Positions 1 through 13,082 of a DNA stretch of 64,000 nucleotides are shown here, in pieces. This DNA comes from Siphonodentalium dalli (lineage: Eukaryota; Mollusca; Scaphopoda; Gadilida; Siphonodentaliidae): the NCBI GenBank assembly GCA_032622095.1, contig CP136062.1, positions 36,082,918 through 36,146,917 on the forward strand. The letters run 5' to 3'. The position numbers and the translations under genes are program-made. The notes under the pieces are model-generated. The model did not search any database. It was not told where the DNA came from and saw only the letters and a program-made list of their open reading frames with translations. Each line of letters begins with the position of its first letter. Within the stretch, counting starts at the first letter, position 1.

Positions 1-1360
1 TGTGATATATGTGTAATTAAACAGCTAAATTGGATTTAGTAGAGATGTATTGACTATGCGACCTTTTTCTAGAAGCAGAAAAATGTGTACTCCGAGCAGT
101 CTCACGAATGTGACCGATCATCATTTATTTTTATATCTACAGCATGAAACCTTTCAAAATTAACTGATATAAAACGGTATGAAAGATATTCATATAGTAC
201 TGGGTAAAATGCGTATATAATATTGCCCGTGTCTCAAAATTGTAGTCATAGTTGCCTCAGATCAAGTGATAAAACACGATTATTTCGCTTTTATCACAAA
301 AATGCATTGTGGTATACCATGAACTAAACTTATTAAAACACGAAGGAGCACCATAGACTATCGTCAACAAATTCTAAACTTGACCAAAATCGCCTACATA
401 CTCTGCGACAAAGAATGTGTTTATACCTGGAAATTATATTTGGTTGAATTCACCAAGGCCACATATACGCGAAACTTACTACGTTTTCTTCAACCGCATC
501 ACCACGTTTACTCCTTGTCCATAATGTCGCACATAGCTGATGCACACAGAACCACAATTAATAATATTACGTGACTGTTCAACTTTGAAATAACATCTTA
601 AACGGTGATCACTCGATATGTAGCATGATTATGTGAGTGGTAATGGTAAGATATTTTTCAAACAAAAATATACTGAAAACTAATAGTGTGCATTGCGTGG
701 AAGCATACTCCAGTTGTAAAGTTTTGATTGAAGTAACTTTTAACAAAATTGTCGACAAAGAACACGGGTTGGTAGCAGCATGAAAATTAGTCTTACGTAC
801 AATGTGTGTTGTACCGTCTCTTTGATCGGGTGAGATGTGGTGCTAATCTATTGCAGATATGAGTGTTTCTTTACAGTATAATAAATGCATTGCGAGATAT
901 ATGTATGGTTTAATATCACCAGGAGTGTTGACAATTCCGGAAATATAACTAACATTTAGACCGCTAGAGTGTGCACTTAAATTTCGGCGTTACATTCAAT
1001 AATTAATCATCATGCCGAATGAAACTACCAAGCACTGTGAGGCGAAACATTAGTTCGTGTGTTGCATGTCCGATATTACCTTTAAAGATATTCAACAATC
1101 GACTTGTACATGTATATTACCATTACATATTTTCACTCCTATGTGGTTATCCAATATGTTGCTTTCTACGTTGTATTGCTTGGAGTTGTGGCCATATTGA
1201 CAGCCATTTCATGGCCACGGTTGTATAATTTTATGTGCGTGTCACTATATTCGCTCCGGTACTATAATATAACACAAACTGGTATAACGGCAATGTATCG
1301 TATCATGACTTGTTTCGAGAACGGATGTAGTATAGACACCCATGTAGGACGCCATCTTGG
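1..1360. other. AT-rich intergenic stretch, nothing recognised
   Basis: Only short unconvincing reading frames are present and I see no domain, splice-bounded exon, tandem array or clear inverted repeat. Left as unassigned intergenic or intronic DNA. Confidence 0.5.
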
Positions 1361-1364
1361 ATAA

Positions 1365-1501
1365 CAAAGTTTCCCCAAAGCGGGATTTTGCAGGTTATTG
1401 ATATATTGTTCCTGAGGCTTGTCCGCGTCGAATGCCACACAAATCAGCTTATATCCAATTTCTTCCGGGTTGATCCCCAAATTTTTCTTCAACGACCACA
1501 C
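1365..1501 (-). CDS. Possible isolated coding exon
   Basis: The minus strand is open here with a protein-like composition (starts near KKNLGINPEEIGYKLI, then DADKPQEQYINNLQNPALGK). It is preceded by a fair splice acceptor (TCTCTTATAG, just above 1501). No strong donor is visible; a GTGTCT lies just below the CCTACATGG segment. I do not recognise the family. No neighbouring exon in a compatible phase was found, so it may be an ancient repeat or pseudogene piece. Confidence 0.25.
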
Positions 1502-2345
1502 TATAAGAGATATCTCGAAATCAATAGGAGATATATCTTAATTCACAAGGAGATCTCTTAACCACTAGCAGATATCTGCAAATAGGGGATAAATAGAGGA
1601 ACGGCGCCCCATACCGAGCAGCCAACGTGACACTCCGAGTTTTTGAGTCATTTCAGATACAGGAATTTAGAACTCAGGAGTCAGCACTAAACCAAAGATT
1701 CCGGACAAATGGAGAGATGTGTATTATCTGTTTTAGGTTCGCCCAGTAATATGGTTATTGTCCAGCACGCAGTAAGTGGTGGAGCGACAGAAAACACGAT
1801 ATATAATGTTATAGGTGTGTCAGAAAATGGTCAAGCATGACGAAAATGCCGGCAATGTTGACAAGACATCCATTATTTTGCACGGAAAAATACACTACTT
1901 GCTATTCACGATTAAATGTATTTGAAGCCAAATATTACCGCAAGCCGCTCCAGAAATTTTAGCCCAAAATTCCCCAGAATAAGCATGGTGGTGAAGGGTG
2001 GTGTAGCGATGATTTGCTAACGAGGCTGAACGGTGATAGTCAACGAGGCCCCTCCGAGTGACTATACATAGGATACGATTACCACAATGGAGCTTTACGT
2101 TTTGGTATATAAAATGCCACTGCTTTAGCCCGAGTTTCTCTAACTCGCAAATGCTATACTCCTTGATGATGGAAGATGGCGCAATTCACATAAAATAACT
2201 TGGCTGTGCATTGATTGTTGCATAAGAATTAAGGGTTATCCTGAATGTTATATCACTCCAACTGCACTGCGCTGAGTGGTGCTAATATATTACTAAAATA
2301 GGCATGGACCCTACAATAATGAATATCCACTGATCTACAGTCTGT

Positions 2346-2818
2346 TCCAAAGATTCCAATAGAATAGAATATTTATTGCAATACACCAATTATATAGGCA
2401 GTTGCAGGTTACATAATGATTAAACATGCAAAACACAAAATGATATACATTGCGTTTAATAAATGTTGTATGCGAAACCGTGTCATGTTTTTTTCTTCAA
2501 ATTTACTCAGTTTTCAAAGATCCCCTTCTGAGAAAGTACAACCGGATCATGTTGCATACGGTATTTATTATCTTTACATCATAATTTCTCATAATATTTC
2601 GAAAATTTTCACTGTCACTCATGTTCGAAAATTCAGTCATAATCTTCAATATCTCGATATAGTATTTGCCTTAGATCTGAGTATTCACTACAAGCAATAA
2701 CAAAATGCATTTCAATTACAACACGTGTTGATCGCACATTGTGGAAATGTGAATAATACTATGGATTAAGGATTGTGCGGCCAATTTGAAAGATGTACTG
2801 AACTAACAAATCATATCA
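2346..2818 (-). mobile_element. 5'-truncated LINE 3' end, copy 1
   Basis: In minus orientation the piece ends in a pentameric tail (ATTCT/ATTCA type, near 2355) after a 3' UTR containing GCAACTGCC. Upstream the minus strand encodes a short C-terminal ORF2-like stretch (SENFRNIMRNYD, then MIRLYFLRRGS and a stop). It matches the second copy beginning at 2819 in the 3' UTR. 5' truncation is normal for LINE insertions. Confidence 0.55.
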
Positions 2819-3830
2819 ATAAGATAAGATAAGATAAGATGTAATGCAAAATACACCCAATGGGCAGTTGCACATATAATAAATACAACATATATCAACA
2901 TAAAGAATAATTTAACATGAGTAATCACATGCGATATGCATATATGTTCTCGTTAATTTCTGTCATAAAATCTCAGGTAAACTTGCTTTTGTTAGATATA
3001 TGTTTATGTTCTAACTCGCTTCGCTCGAACGAACATAAATGATTTTAAAAATAACGCTATTGAGATTATATAATGTTTATTAGGATAAACTCAGGTCTGC
3101 CGCAAACCGGCCCGAAATAACGGTTATGAAAAATAACAATAACAGTATACGAATTACCCTGCAACGGTCTCAGCCATGTTCGCAATGATCAGCTATTTGA
3201 AGGATTGAATGTTAGATGAGAAACGATACATCTCTGACCGAAAATAGCTGTCGCTTCATGGGTGGGAGGGGAGGGGCTTTAACCTGAGCGTAGAATGGCA
3301 AGACTATGCTGTCTTGGCCATGCACGTGGATTCGGGTGATTGATTAGATCCGTGAATCATGCGATGAATAGGTTCTGGGCTGATACTCGCTGTACACTGA
3401 TTGATCTGGCCTGATCTAGCTGACCGACGGAGCGTACATCTATAAACCCATATCATGCCAAATCTCAATCGTAGTTGCACTTCATTAAATAAATATATTG
3501 TCTCGAATGGTGAAGAAAGACCGGACCATGTCGCATAAATCTGAACTTTTCATAATTTGTCATTTCTAAGAAATGAGGGCACGTTTCAATTATGTCCTTT
3601 ACACACGTTTCACGAATACTTTCGTAGGCCTGTCATTCTAAGAATAAATGATATTCTGACTCAATATGTTTTGAATTACACGCAGAACACAATCTTTCTC
3701 TCACAGGTTTTGGGGGATGTTTGTGTCTACCTTTTTACGTCTTGCTATATCAAAATTGCACAGCTTTAGCCTGAGTTTCTCTGACTCCCTATTAACTTAT
3801 TTGTGTAATAAATGGTACTTATTTCATAGA
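2819..3830 (-). pseudogene. 5'-truncated LINE ORF2 C-terminus, copy 2
   Basis: The 3' tail is the pentamer array at 2819-2842 (ATCTT repeats on the minus strand). At about 3480-3770 the minus strand encodes the cysteine/histidine knuckle seen at the C-terminus of many LINE ORF2 proteins: RLCSACNSKHIESEYHLFLE, then TGA exactly where the last cysteine is expected, then QAYESIRETCVKDIIETC. The TGA is a nonsense change in the knuckle, so the copy is dead. Clade not resolved. Confidence 0.65.
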
Positions 3831-5039
3831 TAAGTTAATACCTAGGATCATTATGTCCTAATATTCCGAAGAAAAAAATGGGAATAAACCATTCCACACA
3901 TAAAAAGTATAAACTTGTCGATAAACAGGCGATAGCCCACATGTCTTCCAAAACTCATTTCTACAGCGTATATATATATGGAGCAAACGTTAGAGTCCCG
4001 TCAAAATTGTCCAATGTCTGCTCGTGTTGTGTGGCATGGGAATTTCGTCATTGCTCGTCTGTATCTGGAATACCTTGCCTATACATGGACCGCATCCTGC
4101 TTTCCTTGGTCGAATCTGTTTCTTCCTGTTTTTTCTTTTTTCTGAAAAATAGGACACAATGATCCTAATGATTAACTCACGTATGTACTAATATGTACAT
4201 ATTCGTATGTCTTGTTAGGTCAGTATATCTTTGGTCGGGCAATCGCTATCCCATATTATTATTCATGCACATATTGGAATATTTGGAACAGACTGTAGAT
4301 CAGAAAACATGAATTATTGCTGGATGTATGCCCATGATGCCTATTTTGAGTCAGCACAGTGCAGTTGGAGTCAATGGAGTGATAACAAATTAATTCAGGA
4401 TAACGTTATGTCAGTGCAAAAATAAACATACAGCCAAGTTATTTTATATGAATTGTGCCATCTTACCATCACCAAGAAGTAAAGCATTTGCGAGTCAGAG
4501 AAAATCAGACTAAAGCAGTGTCATTTTATATACCAAAACGTAAAACTCCATTATGATAATCGCACTCCTGTGTAGTCACTCTGAGGGGCTCGTTGACTAT
4601 GACCGTTCAGCCTCGTTGGCAAATCATCGCTTCACCCCTCAACGTTTTCCTCCGTCGGATGCTTATTCTGGGGAATTTTGGGCTAAAATTTCTGGGGCGG
4701 CTTGGGGTAATATTTGGCTTAAAATACATTTAATCGTAAATAGCAAGTATTGTATTTTTCCGTGCAAAATAATGGATGTCTTGTCAAAACTACCGGTATT
4801 TTCGTCATGGGTGATCATTGTCTGAAACACCTACAGCATTATATATTGTTTTTCTGTCGTGCCACCACTCACTGCATGCTGGACAATAAACATATTACTG
4901 GGCAAGCCTAAAGTACATAATACATACATGATATCTCTCCGTTTGTTCGGAATCTTTGGTTCAGTGCTGAGTTCTAAATTACACTCACCAAAACTGACCC
5001 AAACACTAGAAATGCCTCGTTGGCCACTCGGAGCGGCCT

Positions 5040-5735
5040 CCGATTGCTCGGAGCGGCCTTCGATCGATTCCCCCGTGTATATAGCCCGGACGAAGTCGGC
5101 ACATCAGATAGTATATAACAACATTCAATTGGGAGTCTTATTGAGCTTTCATTAACCAATGAACCTGATTCAACAAGGGTTCATTTAATATTATTCAAAC
5201 AATAGTAAGGCAGACCTATATGCCTGTTACACATTGCATAGATAATTTATATTGGCTATCAGCCATTATTAGCTCAACTTTACAAAGTAAAGTTTGGGCT
5301 ATTGTCATGGGTTGGCGTCCTTCGTCCGTACGTCAAAAATTTCCTTCGGCACGCCCTGCAAGCTGTATCCCTCATCAAATCTTCACAAAATGTCATATGT
5401 ATCTTCAGGGTGGCTGGAGAGCCCTACAGGCTGTATCCCTCATCCGATCTTCACTAAACTTTATATGTAGCTTCAGGGTGATGGGAGCTATATATTTTTT
5501 TTCCGAAATCGATGATACCCGCCAGCAGCTATCTTTGATTTCCAATTTGAATCAATCGGCACACTCTATAGCTCGTATTTATGGCCGGATCATTTTTAAA
5601 TTTGCAGGCACGATTGTGATCACCTGTAGATGGGAGTCATCGAATTTGAACAAGTATTAATGAAAAACATGTCCACCGACAGCCAATTCGGATTTTACTC
5701 TTTGCATGACTAAATCCTTTGGTACAGCCTACAAA
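5040..5735. other. Degenerate repeat DNA with a Helitron-like 3' end remnant
   Basis: AGCCCGGACGAAGTCGG at about 5083 matches the 3' hairpin of the intact Helitron ending at 29501, but the terminal CTAG is decayed. The stretch 5290-5480 carries earlier, more diverged copies of the phrase TGTATCCCTCATC used by the array that follows. No gene seen. Confidence 0.45.
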
Positions 5736-6340
5736 CCACATCCCTCATCTGATGATCACCAAACTTCATATGGATCTTCCGGTGACCTCTAGATGGGAGC
5801 CTTCGAAATTCGTTGAAAAACATGGCCGCCAGTGGCCATCTTGGAATGTACTCTTTGTATGACCACATCCCTCATCCGATCATAACCAAACTTCAGACGA
5901 ATCCTCGGGATAACCTCTAGATGGGAGCCTCCTATTTTGACCGAAATTCGTTGAAAAACATGGCCGCCAGTGGCCATCTTGGAATTTACTCTTTGTATGA
6001 CCACATCCCTCATCCGATCATCACCAAACTTCAGATGAATCTTTGGGGCGACCTCTAGGTGGGAGTCTCCTATTTTGACCGATATTCGTTGAAAAACATG
6101 GCCGCCAGTTTACTCTTTGAGATTTACTCTTTGTATGACCACACCCCTCATCCGATCATCACAAAATTTCATATTGATCTTTGGGGTGACCTCTAGATGG
6201 GAACCTCCTATTTTTACCGATATTCTTTGAAAAACATGGCCGCCAGAGGCCATTTTGGAACTTACTCTTTGTATGACCACATCCCTCATCCGACCATCAC
6301 CAAACTTCAGATGAATCTTCGGGGTGACATCTAGTGTAGT
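5736..6340 (+). repeat. 138 bp tandem repeat, about 4.4 copies
   Basis: CCACATCCCTCATC recurs at 5736, 5863, 6001, 6139 and 6277 (spacing 127, 138, 138, 138). Each unit also carries GACCTCTAGATGGGAG and ATGGCCGCCAGTGGCCAT. Short frames here are by-products of the repeat. Confidence 0.9.
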
Positions 6341-6474
6341 TTACTTACCTTCTTATTCTGTTCATTGCTCAGCAAAACATTTACATTTCCCCCAAGTTGA
6401 GGAACAGTGTCATTGGCACTCTCATTTTAATTTAATATTGATAACATGTGTCTGAAAGGTTAATATATTTTTTG

Positions 6475-7450
6475 TTAAATCAATTAATCAGTCAATACCA
6501 AAATCCATACAAGTGAATAGTGTGCAAAGATAACCCTAGATAGGAGATATGAGGAAGAGCCCATGTACATTATGCCTGTAGCTACACTTTTATAGGCGAG
6601 GGGTCCCTTAGCAGAAACCATGCTGTTAAATTTCCAGAGTATATGAGAAACAAGAGTGTCATATCATTAATCACATTTGACATATGCTAAACAATTAGCC
6701 AGCAACCAGTGCTGTTTATCTTTGTCTCCATTATCTTTATCTCCATCTAGCCACTGGCCAGAGCTCTGTACCACATGTCATTACTCATTTAATAGTGGGT
6801 TTCACGTAGAATGAAAACACGTATACCAAATACTCTCATATACTCTGGATATTGGATGTTCACATGATAATTTATTGATATCATTAATAATTCATTGTAT
6901 TACATGCAACTATTGCAATAAAATCTTCACATTTTCAAAACAGGACATCACACCTAATTAATTGTATAAAACTATCAAATAGAGTATTCATTAATAACCC
7001 TGATTCAAGAGTATAAGGATTAATTAATCAAAACCAAATCCATACAGATGAAGAGTGTGGTTAGGGAAACCTAGGTAAGAAATATGAGGTAAATCAGAAG
7101 AAAAGTATTTGACTTATTGAATCGGCTGGTATGTGTGCGAAAGAGTTAAACTATTTATAAATCGATGAATCAAACGATACCAAAAACTATACAAGTGAGG
7201 CAACTGTCATAATCTGCATATAAAATATGAACACAATTGGACAACAAATACTTGAGTTATGACATCGGATAAATGACCATGTGCGGACGGAAAGTGTTAA
7301 TTATTTCTAAACCTATCAACTGATCGATACCACAAACTATACAGGTAAGGGGTGTGTCATCATATACATGCACATAACATTTGAACATGATCCGATAAAA
7401 ATACTTGAGTTATTGCGTCAGATAGCAAGTGTCTACAGACAGACATGCAG
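6475..7450 (+). repeat. Degenerate tandem array, about 155 bp period
   Basis: The phrase ATACCAAAAACTATACAAG and variants recur near 6490, 7030, 7175 and 7325, each followed by a GTGTG/GTCAT segment and a TACTTGAGTTAT segment. Units are strongly diverged. The flanks 6340-6475 and 7450-7760 hold no gene I can support. Confidence 0.6.
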
Positions 7451-7769
7451 ACGAAGGACTTATTATTGATCCAGACGTCGGCATTATGTGTACCGTATGT
7501 GGTATGGGTGCACATAAAAAGGGACTTAATTCCGTCAAAATTCATCGGAGAGCAACCAAAATCAAACTTGACCTCAATAATAAATAATAATAAAATAATA
7601 ATGGTTATTCCTCATACCATGTTTCGTTTCAATCTGATAATTTTAACTGGTATTAATGTCCTGACAAGGAATGGGACGGAAACACGAACTACGATGGATG
7701 GACGGACTTACATGGCTGATTACAATTATAGTCCTCAAAAAGTTTGGAATCCTTAAAACGTTAAACAAC

Positions 7770-9870
7770 ATAAGATACATGCACATGTAGCTGCTACTGA
7801 CATGGTGGTAGATTTAATATATCACATACCACTTGGTTCACTAAACAATAGACAACTTGAGATGCATGTACATGTAGCTGCTTCCGATGTGGGGGGATAT
7901 GTAGATTTAATATATCCCATAAGGCTTGGTTCACTACACTCTAGACAACTTTAGATACATGTACATGTAGCTACTTCCGATGTGGGGGATATGTAGATTT
8001 AATATATCAAATATGACTTGGTTCACTAAAGAATAGACAACTTGAGATGCATGTACATGTAGCTGCTTCCGATGTGGGGAATATGTAGATTTAATATATC
8101 ACATATAGCTTGAATTACTAAAGCAAATTACACTAAACCGGTTGAAATGGTGGTGTGTATATATCGCATAAGTCGTGGTTCACTAAACAATAGACAACAT
8201 AAGATACATGTACATGTAGCTACTTCTGAAATGGGGGTATGTATATTTAATATATACCATAAGGCTCTGTTCACGAGACAATAGAAAACATAAGATACAT
8301 GTACATGTAGCTGCTTCTGACAAGGGGGTATGTAGATTTATTACATCACACAAGGCTTGGTTCACTAGACAATAACCAACTTTAGATACATGTACATGTA
8401 GCTGATTCTGATGTGGGGGATATGTAGATTTAATATATCACATAAGGCTCGTTTCACTAAACAATTGACACCTTGAGATACATGTACATGTATCTGGTTC
8501 TGATGTGGAAGATATGTAGATTTAATGTATCCCATAAAGCTGGAATTACTAAAACTAATTTCAATAAACTGGTTTACATGGTGACACATATATTTAATAT
8601 ATCACATAATCTTTAGTTCACTAAACAATAGATAACTTGAGATACATGTAGCTGCTTTTGATGTGGCGGATATGTAGATTTAATGTATAACATACGGCTT
8701 GAATTACTAAAACGGTAAACAAGTTGATATACATGTAGCTACTTCTGTGTTGGGTTATGTGGACTTTATGCGTCACATAAGGCTTGGATCCTTAAAACAA
8801 TAAACAACTTGAGATACATGTACATGTAGTTACTTCCCATGTGGGGGATATGTCGACTTTGTATAATCTCATGAAGCTTGGATCACTAAAACAATAAATA
8901 ACTTGAGATATATATACACGTAGCTACTTATGGTGTGGGGGATATATGTAGATTGAATGTATCTTGAATAAATAAAACAAATTAAAATAAACAAGTTTAG
9001 ATACATGTAACGTAGTTGCTTCTGATTTTCAGGATATATTAATGTAATGTATCACATGAGGCTTTGATCACTAAAACAATAGACCAGTTGAGATACATGT
9101 ACATGTATTTGCTTCTACTATGCAGGATTGGATATGTTGATTGAATGTATCAAACACGGCTCGGATCACTAAAACAATAGAGCAGTTGAGATATATGTAC
9201 ATATAATTACTTCAAATATGGGGAATGTATGGACTATATGTATCAGAAAAGTCTTGGATTCCTAAATAATATACAAGCTCGGTTTGGAGTTTAATGATTC
9301 TCACATTAACCCTTTAATGGCGGGAGCTGCGCTGGTGCAGCATTAAATATCGTGTGCCAGTGCATTGTCTTATATATGCAAGTCTCAAATAGGGAGCCTT
9401 TATAATATAATGCACTGGCATACAAGGTCAATGTAGATATTGCTAGGCCAATATTCCCTTATATATGTGAGACTCACATTATAAGAGAATGCATTGGCAC
9501 AGGGTTTTATGAAAACATGCAGGAAGCTCCAGTCATGGACGGGTTGATGTATCGAACAAGGCTCGGACACTAAAACAATAGACAAGTTAAGATGCATGTA
9601 CATGTATATGCTTCTGATATGCAGTATATGTTAATGTAAAATATCACATAAGGCTTGGATCACTAAAACAATAGACAAGTTTAGATACATATACATATAG
9701 CAGCTTCATATATGGGGAATATGTGGACTTTATGTATCACATAAGGTTTGAATCACTAAAACAATAAACAAGTTTAGATACATGTACATATAGCTGCTTC
9801 AGATATGGGGAATATGTGGACTTTACGTATCACATAAGGCTTAGATCTCTAAACAATAAACAAGTTCAGA
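7770..9870 (+). repeat. About 92 bp tandem array, roughly 20 copies
   Basis: Units carry GATACATGTACATGTAGCT, a GATGTGGGGGATATGTAG segment, TTAATATATCACATAAGGCT and ACTAAACAATAGACAACTT. Spacing between units is about 90-93 bp in the first half; later units are more diverged. The array is interrupted by the MITE at 9310-9543. No coding capacity. Confidence 0.9.
9310..9543. mobile_element. piggyBac-like MITE inside the 92 bp array
   Basis: It starts CCCTTTAATGGCGGGAG after TTAA (9306-9309) and ends CCAGTCATGGACGGG before TTGA, a decayed TTAA. The interior matches the well-preserved copy at 44615-44868, including CAGTGCATT and GAGCC pieces in both orientations. CCC-type termini with a TTAA target are the piggyBac pattern. 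No transposase is present. Confidence 0.75.
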
Positions 9871-9983
9871 TATGAGTATAATGATTCTCACATTAATGAC
9901 ATGTATACGACACTTTATATTAAATAATCCCCATGTTCATCCGGGAAACGTTCAATAACAGACTTAGTCACCAATCCTGGAAA

Positions 9984-10425
9984 TAGTGTGCCTGTCATTT
10001 GCAGAATGAGGTCCCCAGAGGGTGAATTTAGTGATTCTATCATGCACTGAGGGTTAACATCACCAAATTCACCCTTTGTGAAGCTCATTCTGCTTTGGCC
10101 TCAACTGCTATAGGAGACTTAGGATAAAATAGATGTTAACCACGTGAAGTTAGTGATGTTCACCGATAAGTCACCTCATTTATGCATTTGATCTTCTGCT
10201 AAATATGGGAAAAATAAACTGAAAGAACGGAAAACGTAACTAAAACAATGTTAATTTGAGACAACAGATACTTCCCAAAAGATAAGGCCAAATAAGAATG
10301 AGGTCCCTAGAGGGTGAATTTGGTGATGCTAGCCTGCTGTGTCGGATAGAGTCAATAAATTAACCATCTAGCGACCTCATTCTGCAAATGTCAGGTGCAC
10401 TATTTCCAAGCCTATTAGTCACTAT
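9984..10425. mobile_element. Foldback MITE with nested palindromes
   Basis: The left end TGGAAATAGTGTGCCTGTC leads into ATTTGCAGAATGAGGTC; the right end is the reverse complement (CTCATTCTGCAAATGTCAGG, then GCACTATTTCC). Inside are further copies of CAGAATGAGGTCCC plus GAGGGTGAATTT in opposing orientation (10011-10093 and 10296-10390). It is related to 12397-12812. Confidence 0.75.
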
Positions 10426-10429
10426 CATG

Positions 10430-11795
10430 TCAGACATGTCACATTACACGACTATCTGAAGCTGTCTATTAACTCCATGCTGAGTTACATTCTGCAGAGT
10501 GGCACAGATGTCCTGGTCGAATGAATAGCACTGGAAAGAGAACAAATATATCACTTTTAAAAACACTGTAGCTGGACTAGAAGATGTATTCAGAATTTCA
10601 ACCCTCTAGTTACAACAAAAACATAAATAACAAGAGCATCGCTAGAGCGTGGCAAAATATGCCCGTGGTGTTTTCAACAAAGGGCCATCAATCTGTTCAG
10701 TTCAGTTAAAGTTATCATCCAGAAATGAAAATTGAGTGCAAATTCCAACAAAAAGGGCCGTAACTCTGGTGAAACATGGCGGCCGGAACACAAATTCTAA
10801 CTTGACCTACATCAAATTTCATTCCATCCAGTTCAGATTTACTAAAGTTATCATCCAGAAGCGAAAAAAGCGAACGGACAGACGCACGGTGGCCATCCTA
10901 TAATACACTCTGTTTGCAAATATTTAGTAAACCCCGTGGCGGGCACGAGTGAAGAGTACACGTAGGTTTGTTTTGAGGGATAATTTGTTATTAATTGTTC
11001 TTCTTCGGAATCAACTCCGGAACCCAGCGTCAACCAAATGTTAACAGTTGAACGAATAAAGCTTAAAGAAAGTGATGAAATGCACGATGAAGTGTGAGAA
11101 TAGGTGTGTTTTCAGCTTCAACATGATCATGTGATGATAAATTTGGACAATGTTGTCAATGTTGCATTGATATAGATAGTTTAGGAAATTGAATCTACAT
11201 TCACATTGGAATTTGCTGCATTTTGGTAGGAAAATATTGACAATTGCATGTGACACTCCACGGTGTCGGAGTAAACTCTGACGCGGGCAAGATTTTTGCC
11301 CGCCGGAGTTACTGCTGGCTTCATAACATTTTACTTTATAAATATACGGTATGATTGGAAAGATGTCTTTATTCGAGTTAATGGATAGGGATTTTGGGTT
11401 TTATATTATCAAAACACGTCATGAGTAGAGTGTCCCATTTAAACTGAACCATGTTTTTTTTTTAAATTCTCGAGAAGCGTCTGCAGTGAAAGTTTTGCTG
11501 AATGAAACTTAAATTTACCCCGAAATTATGAATGCGCTCAACTGAGATTGTGTTTTTCTTGAGAACTGATATCTGAATTTTCTCTGAACTCCATACACAG
11601 CATATATAAGCATTGCCTATCATGTATGTCTTTCATTGGTTGGTATAAGTTCTAAATTGACTACTTTTAACTAATTAGACAAGCCCTGGTGTGGAAAACT
11701 CTAACTGTTATAGCCCGATGTGCGTTTTACTGATGCCCGCACCGGGGTTTACTGCCCGCTGCTTATAGGATGACCAGCGGGCCAATAACATAATA
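10430..11795. other. Gene-free stretch with dispersed repeat phrases
   Basis: 10620-10890 carries phrases such as AAAGGGCCGTAACTCTGG and AAAGTTATCATCCAGAA (twice, about 130 bp apart), a repeat type I associate with molluscs. No exon or domain is visible in the remainder. Confidence 0.45.
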
Positions 11796-11796
11796 C

Positions 11797-11925
11797 ACTA
11801 ATGCCCTAAATAATCGACTCCTTAAACACAGCAGAATTATGGGTAATATTTCAGTATTTAGTCGGAAATATGGCTTGTTGCCATTCATCGGAAAGCTCTC
11901 AGTGATTCTGCGGTGGATAAGGAGT
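11797..11925. mobile_element. Partial copy of the 42560-42773 hairpin MITE
   Basis: TAATGCCCT, ATCGACTCCTTAAACACAG, GAATTATGGGTAA and GGCTTGTTGCCATTCATCGG occur in the same order as in the left arm at 42561-42660. The second arm is mostly lost; only a short remnant ending TAAGGAGT survives. Confidence 0.75.
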
Positions 11926-12179
11926 ATAATATAATCTGATCTAACATCATATTCTGCTTTGTTCTGTTTATAAAATGTTTAAAACAAAATATGACATTTA
12001 ATTAACATTGCTGCAACGATACGAAATAGATGTATAGAAAATTAAATATAAAACAAATTAACGTCTTCCATGATGCACTTCTCGTTCCAAGACATTATTT
12101 TATACTCTATAGAATCTCAATAAAAATGGCTGCAATATTCTTTAACAATCTTTTTTTATTTGTTTTATTTTTATATATA

Positions 12180-12315
12180 ATATAAAATTTGTTCGGCCAA
12201 TGCATCTCTCTTATATATGCGAGGCGACCTATGGGCGACTCGCATATACAAGTATAAGAGAAAGCATTGGCACGGGGCTTTCGCAAAAATTCAGCTCCCG
12301 GGTTAAGAGATTCTG
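12180..12315. mobile_element. Partial piggyBac-like MITE
   Basis: Only the right-hand part of the family defined at 44615-44868 is present: GGCCAATGCATCTCT, an inverted GAGAAAGCATTGGCAC, then CAGCTCCCGGGTTAAG with the TTAA edge. Confidence 0.6.
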
Positions 12316-12396
12316 AAAGGGATATATTAAAATTATCATAGAATAAGTTCGAAACTAGAGTTGTGAATATTGCAGGGACTACGGATATCCCAAACA

Positions 12397-12812
12397 AGCC
12401 TCAGTTTAGTGTGTCTATCATTTGCAGAATGAGGTCCCCAGAGGGTATATTTAGTGATGCTATCCCACATAGCAGGCTAGCATCACTAAATTCACCCTCT
12501 GGGGACCCCATTCTGCGTAGGCCTCATCTTCTCTGGAAAGTTTCTTTATTATCAAATTTCTTAGTTTTAATTTTATCTATCCCCAAATTGACAGCCGACA
12601 CATTGCATAATCGAGGTTCCCAATGGGTGTGTATCACAATATTCACCATTTTGGGAACTTCAATCTGAGTCTATGCGATGTCTCCAATAACAGTTCGGGC
12701 CATGCATACTGAGGTACACAGAGAGTGCTAGCCCACTGTGCAGGATTGCATAACTAAATTCACCCTCTTGGGACCTCATTCTGCAAATGACAGGCACTCT
12801 AAACTCAGACTT
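12397..12812. mobile_element. Foldback MITE with a strong internal palindrome
   Basis: Ends are TTTAGTGTGTCTATCATTTG on the left and CAAATGACAGGCACTCTAAA on the right. Inside, 12425-12516 is a near-perfect palindrome with CAGAATGAGGTCCCCAGAGG pairing with CCTCTGGGGACCCCATTCTG. Same family as 9984-10425. Confidence 0.8.
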
Positions 12813-13082
12813 GCATGACCATTTTGCTGGAGATGTTGCTAAAAGCTACAAATGATCCGAGATTGATTCTGTTATCTGAAACAATTACCATCTCATATTG
12901 TTTGCCAGATTCTGGTGTTTTACATCCATACACTGGATTCCAACCCTATTATACACCAGATTTCGACTGCATAACGACATCCTGTTTCCAGAGTGAGTTT
13001 TCAATTCTGCCATTTTTATATTTTCTAAAATTTCACAGTTAATGATGTATTCTAGTTCAATTTTCTGAAACTTACTTCCTAT

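Larger units (their letters stand above)
1605..5035. repeat. Long imperfect inverted repeat (foldback), interrupted
   Basis: Left arm about 1605-2345 and right arm about 4285-5035 are diverged reverse complements. Landmarks: ACAGTCTGTTCCAA on the left against TTGGAACAGACTGT on the right, the GAGGCTGAACGG/CCGTTCAGCCTC pair, and AACCAAAGATTCCG against CGGAATCTTTGGTT. The left arm appears to resume near 3835-3880 (GGATCATTATGTCCTA, pairing with 4120-4185). The two LINE tails at 2346-3830 would then be later insertions. It could be a foldback transposon or an inverted segmental duplication. Confidence 0.7.

Noticed and set aside
7770-9870. Regularly spaced repeats considered as a CRISPR-like array
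   Set aside because: The whole 92 bp unit is repeated without unique spacers, and the context is eukaryotic.
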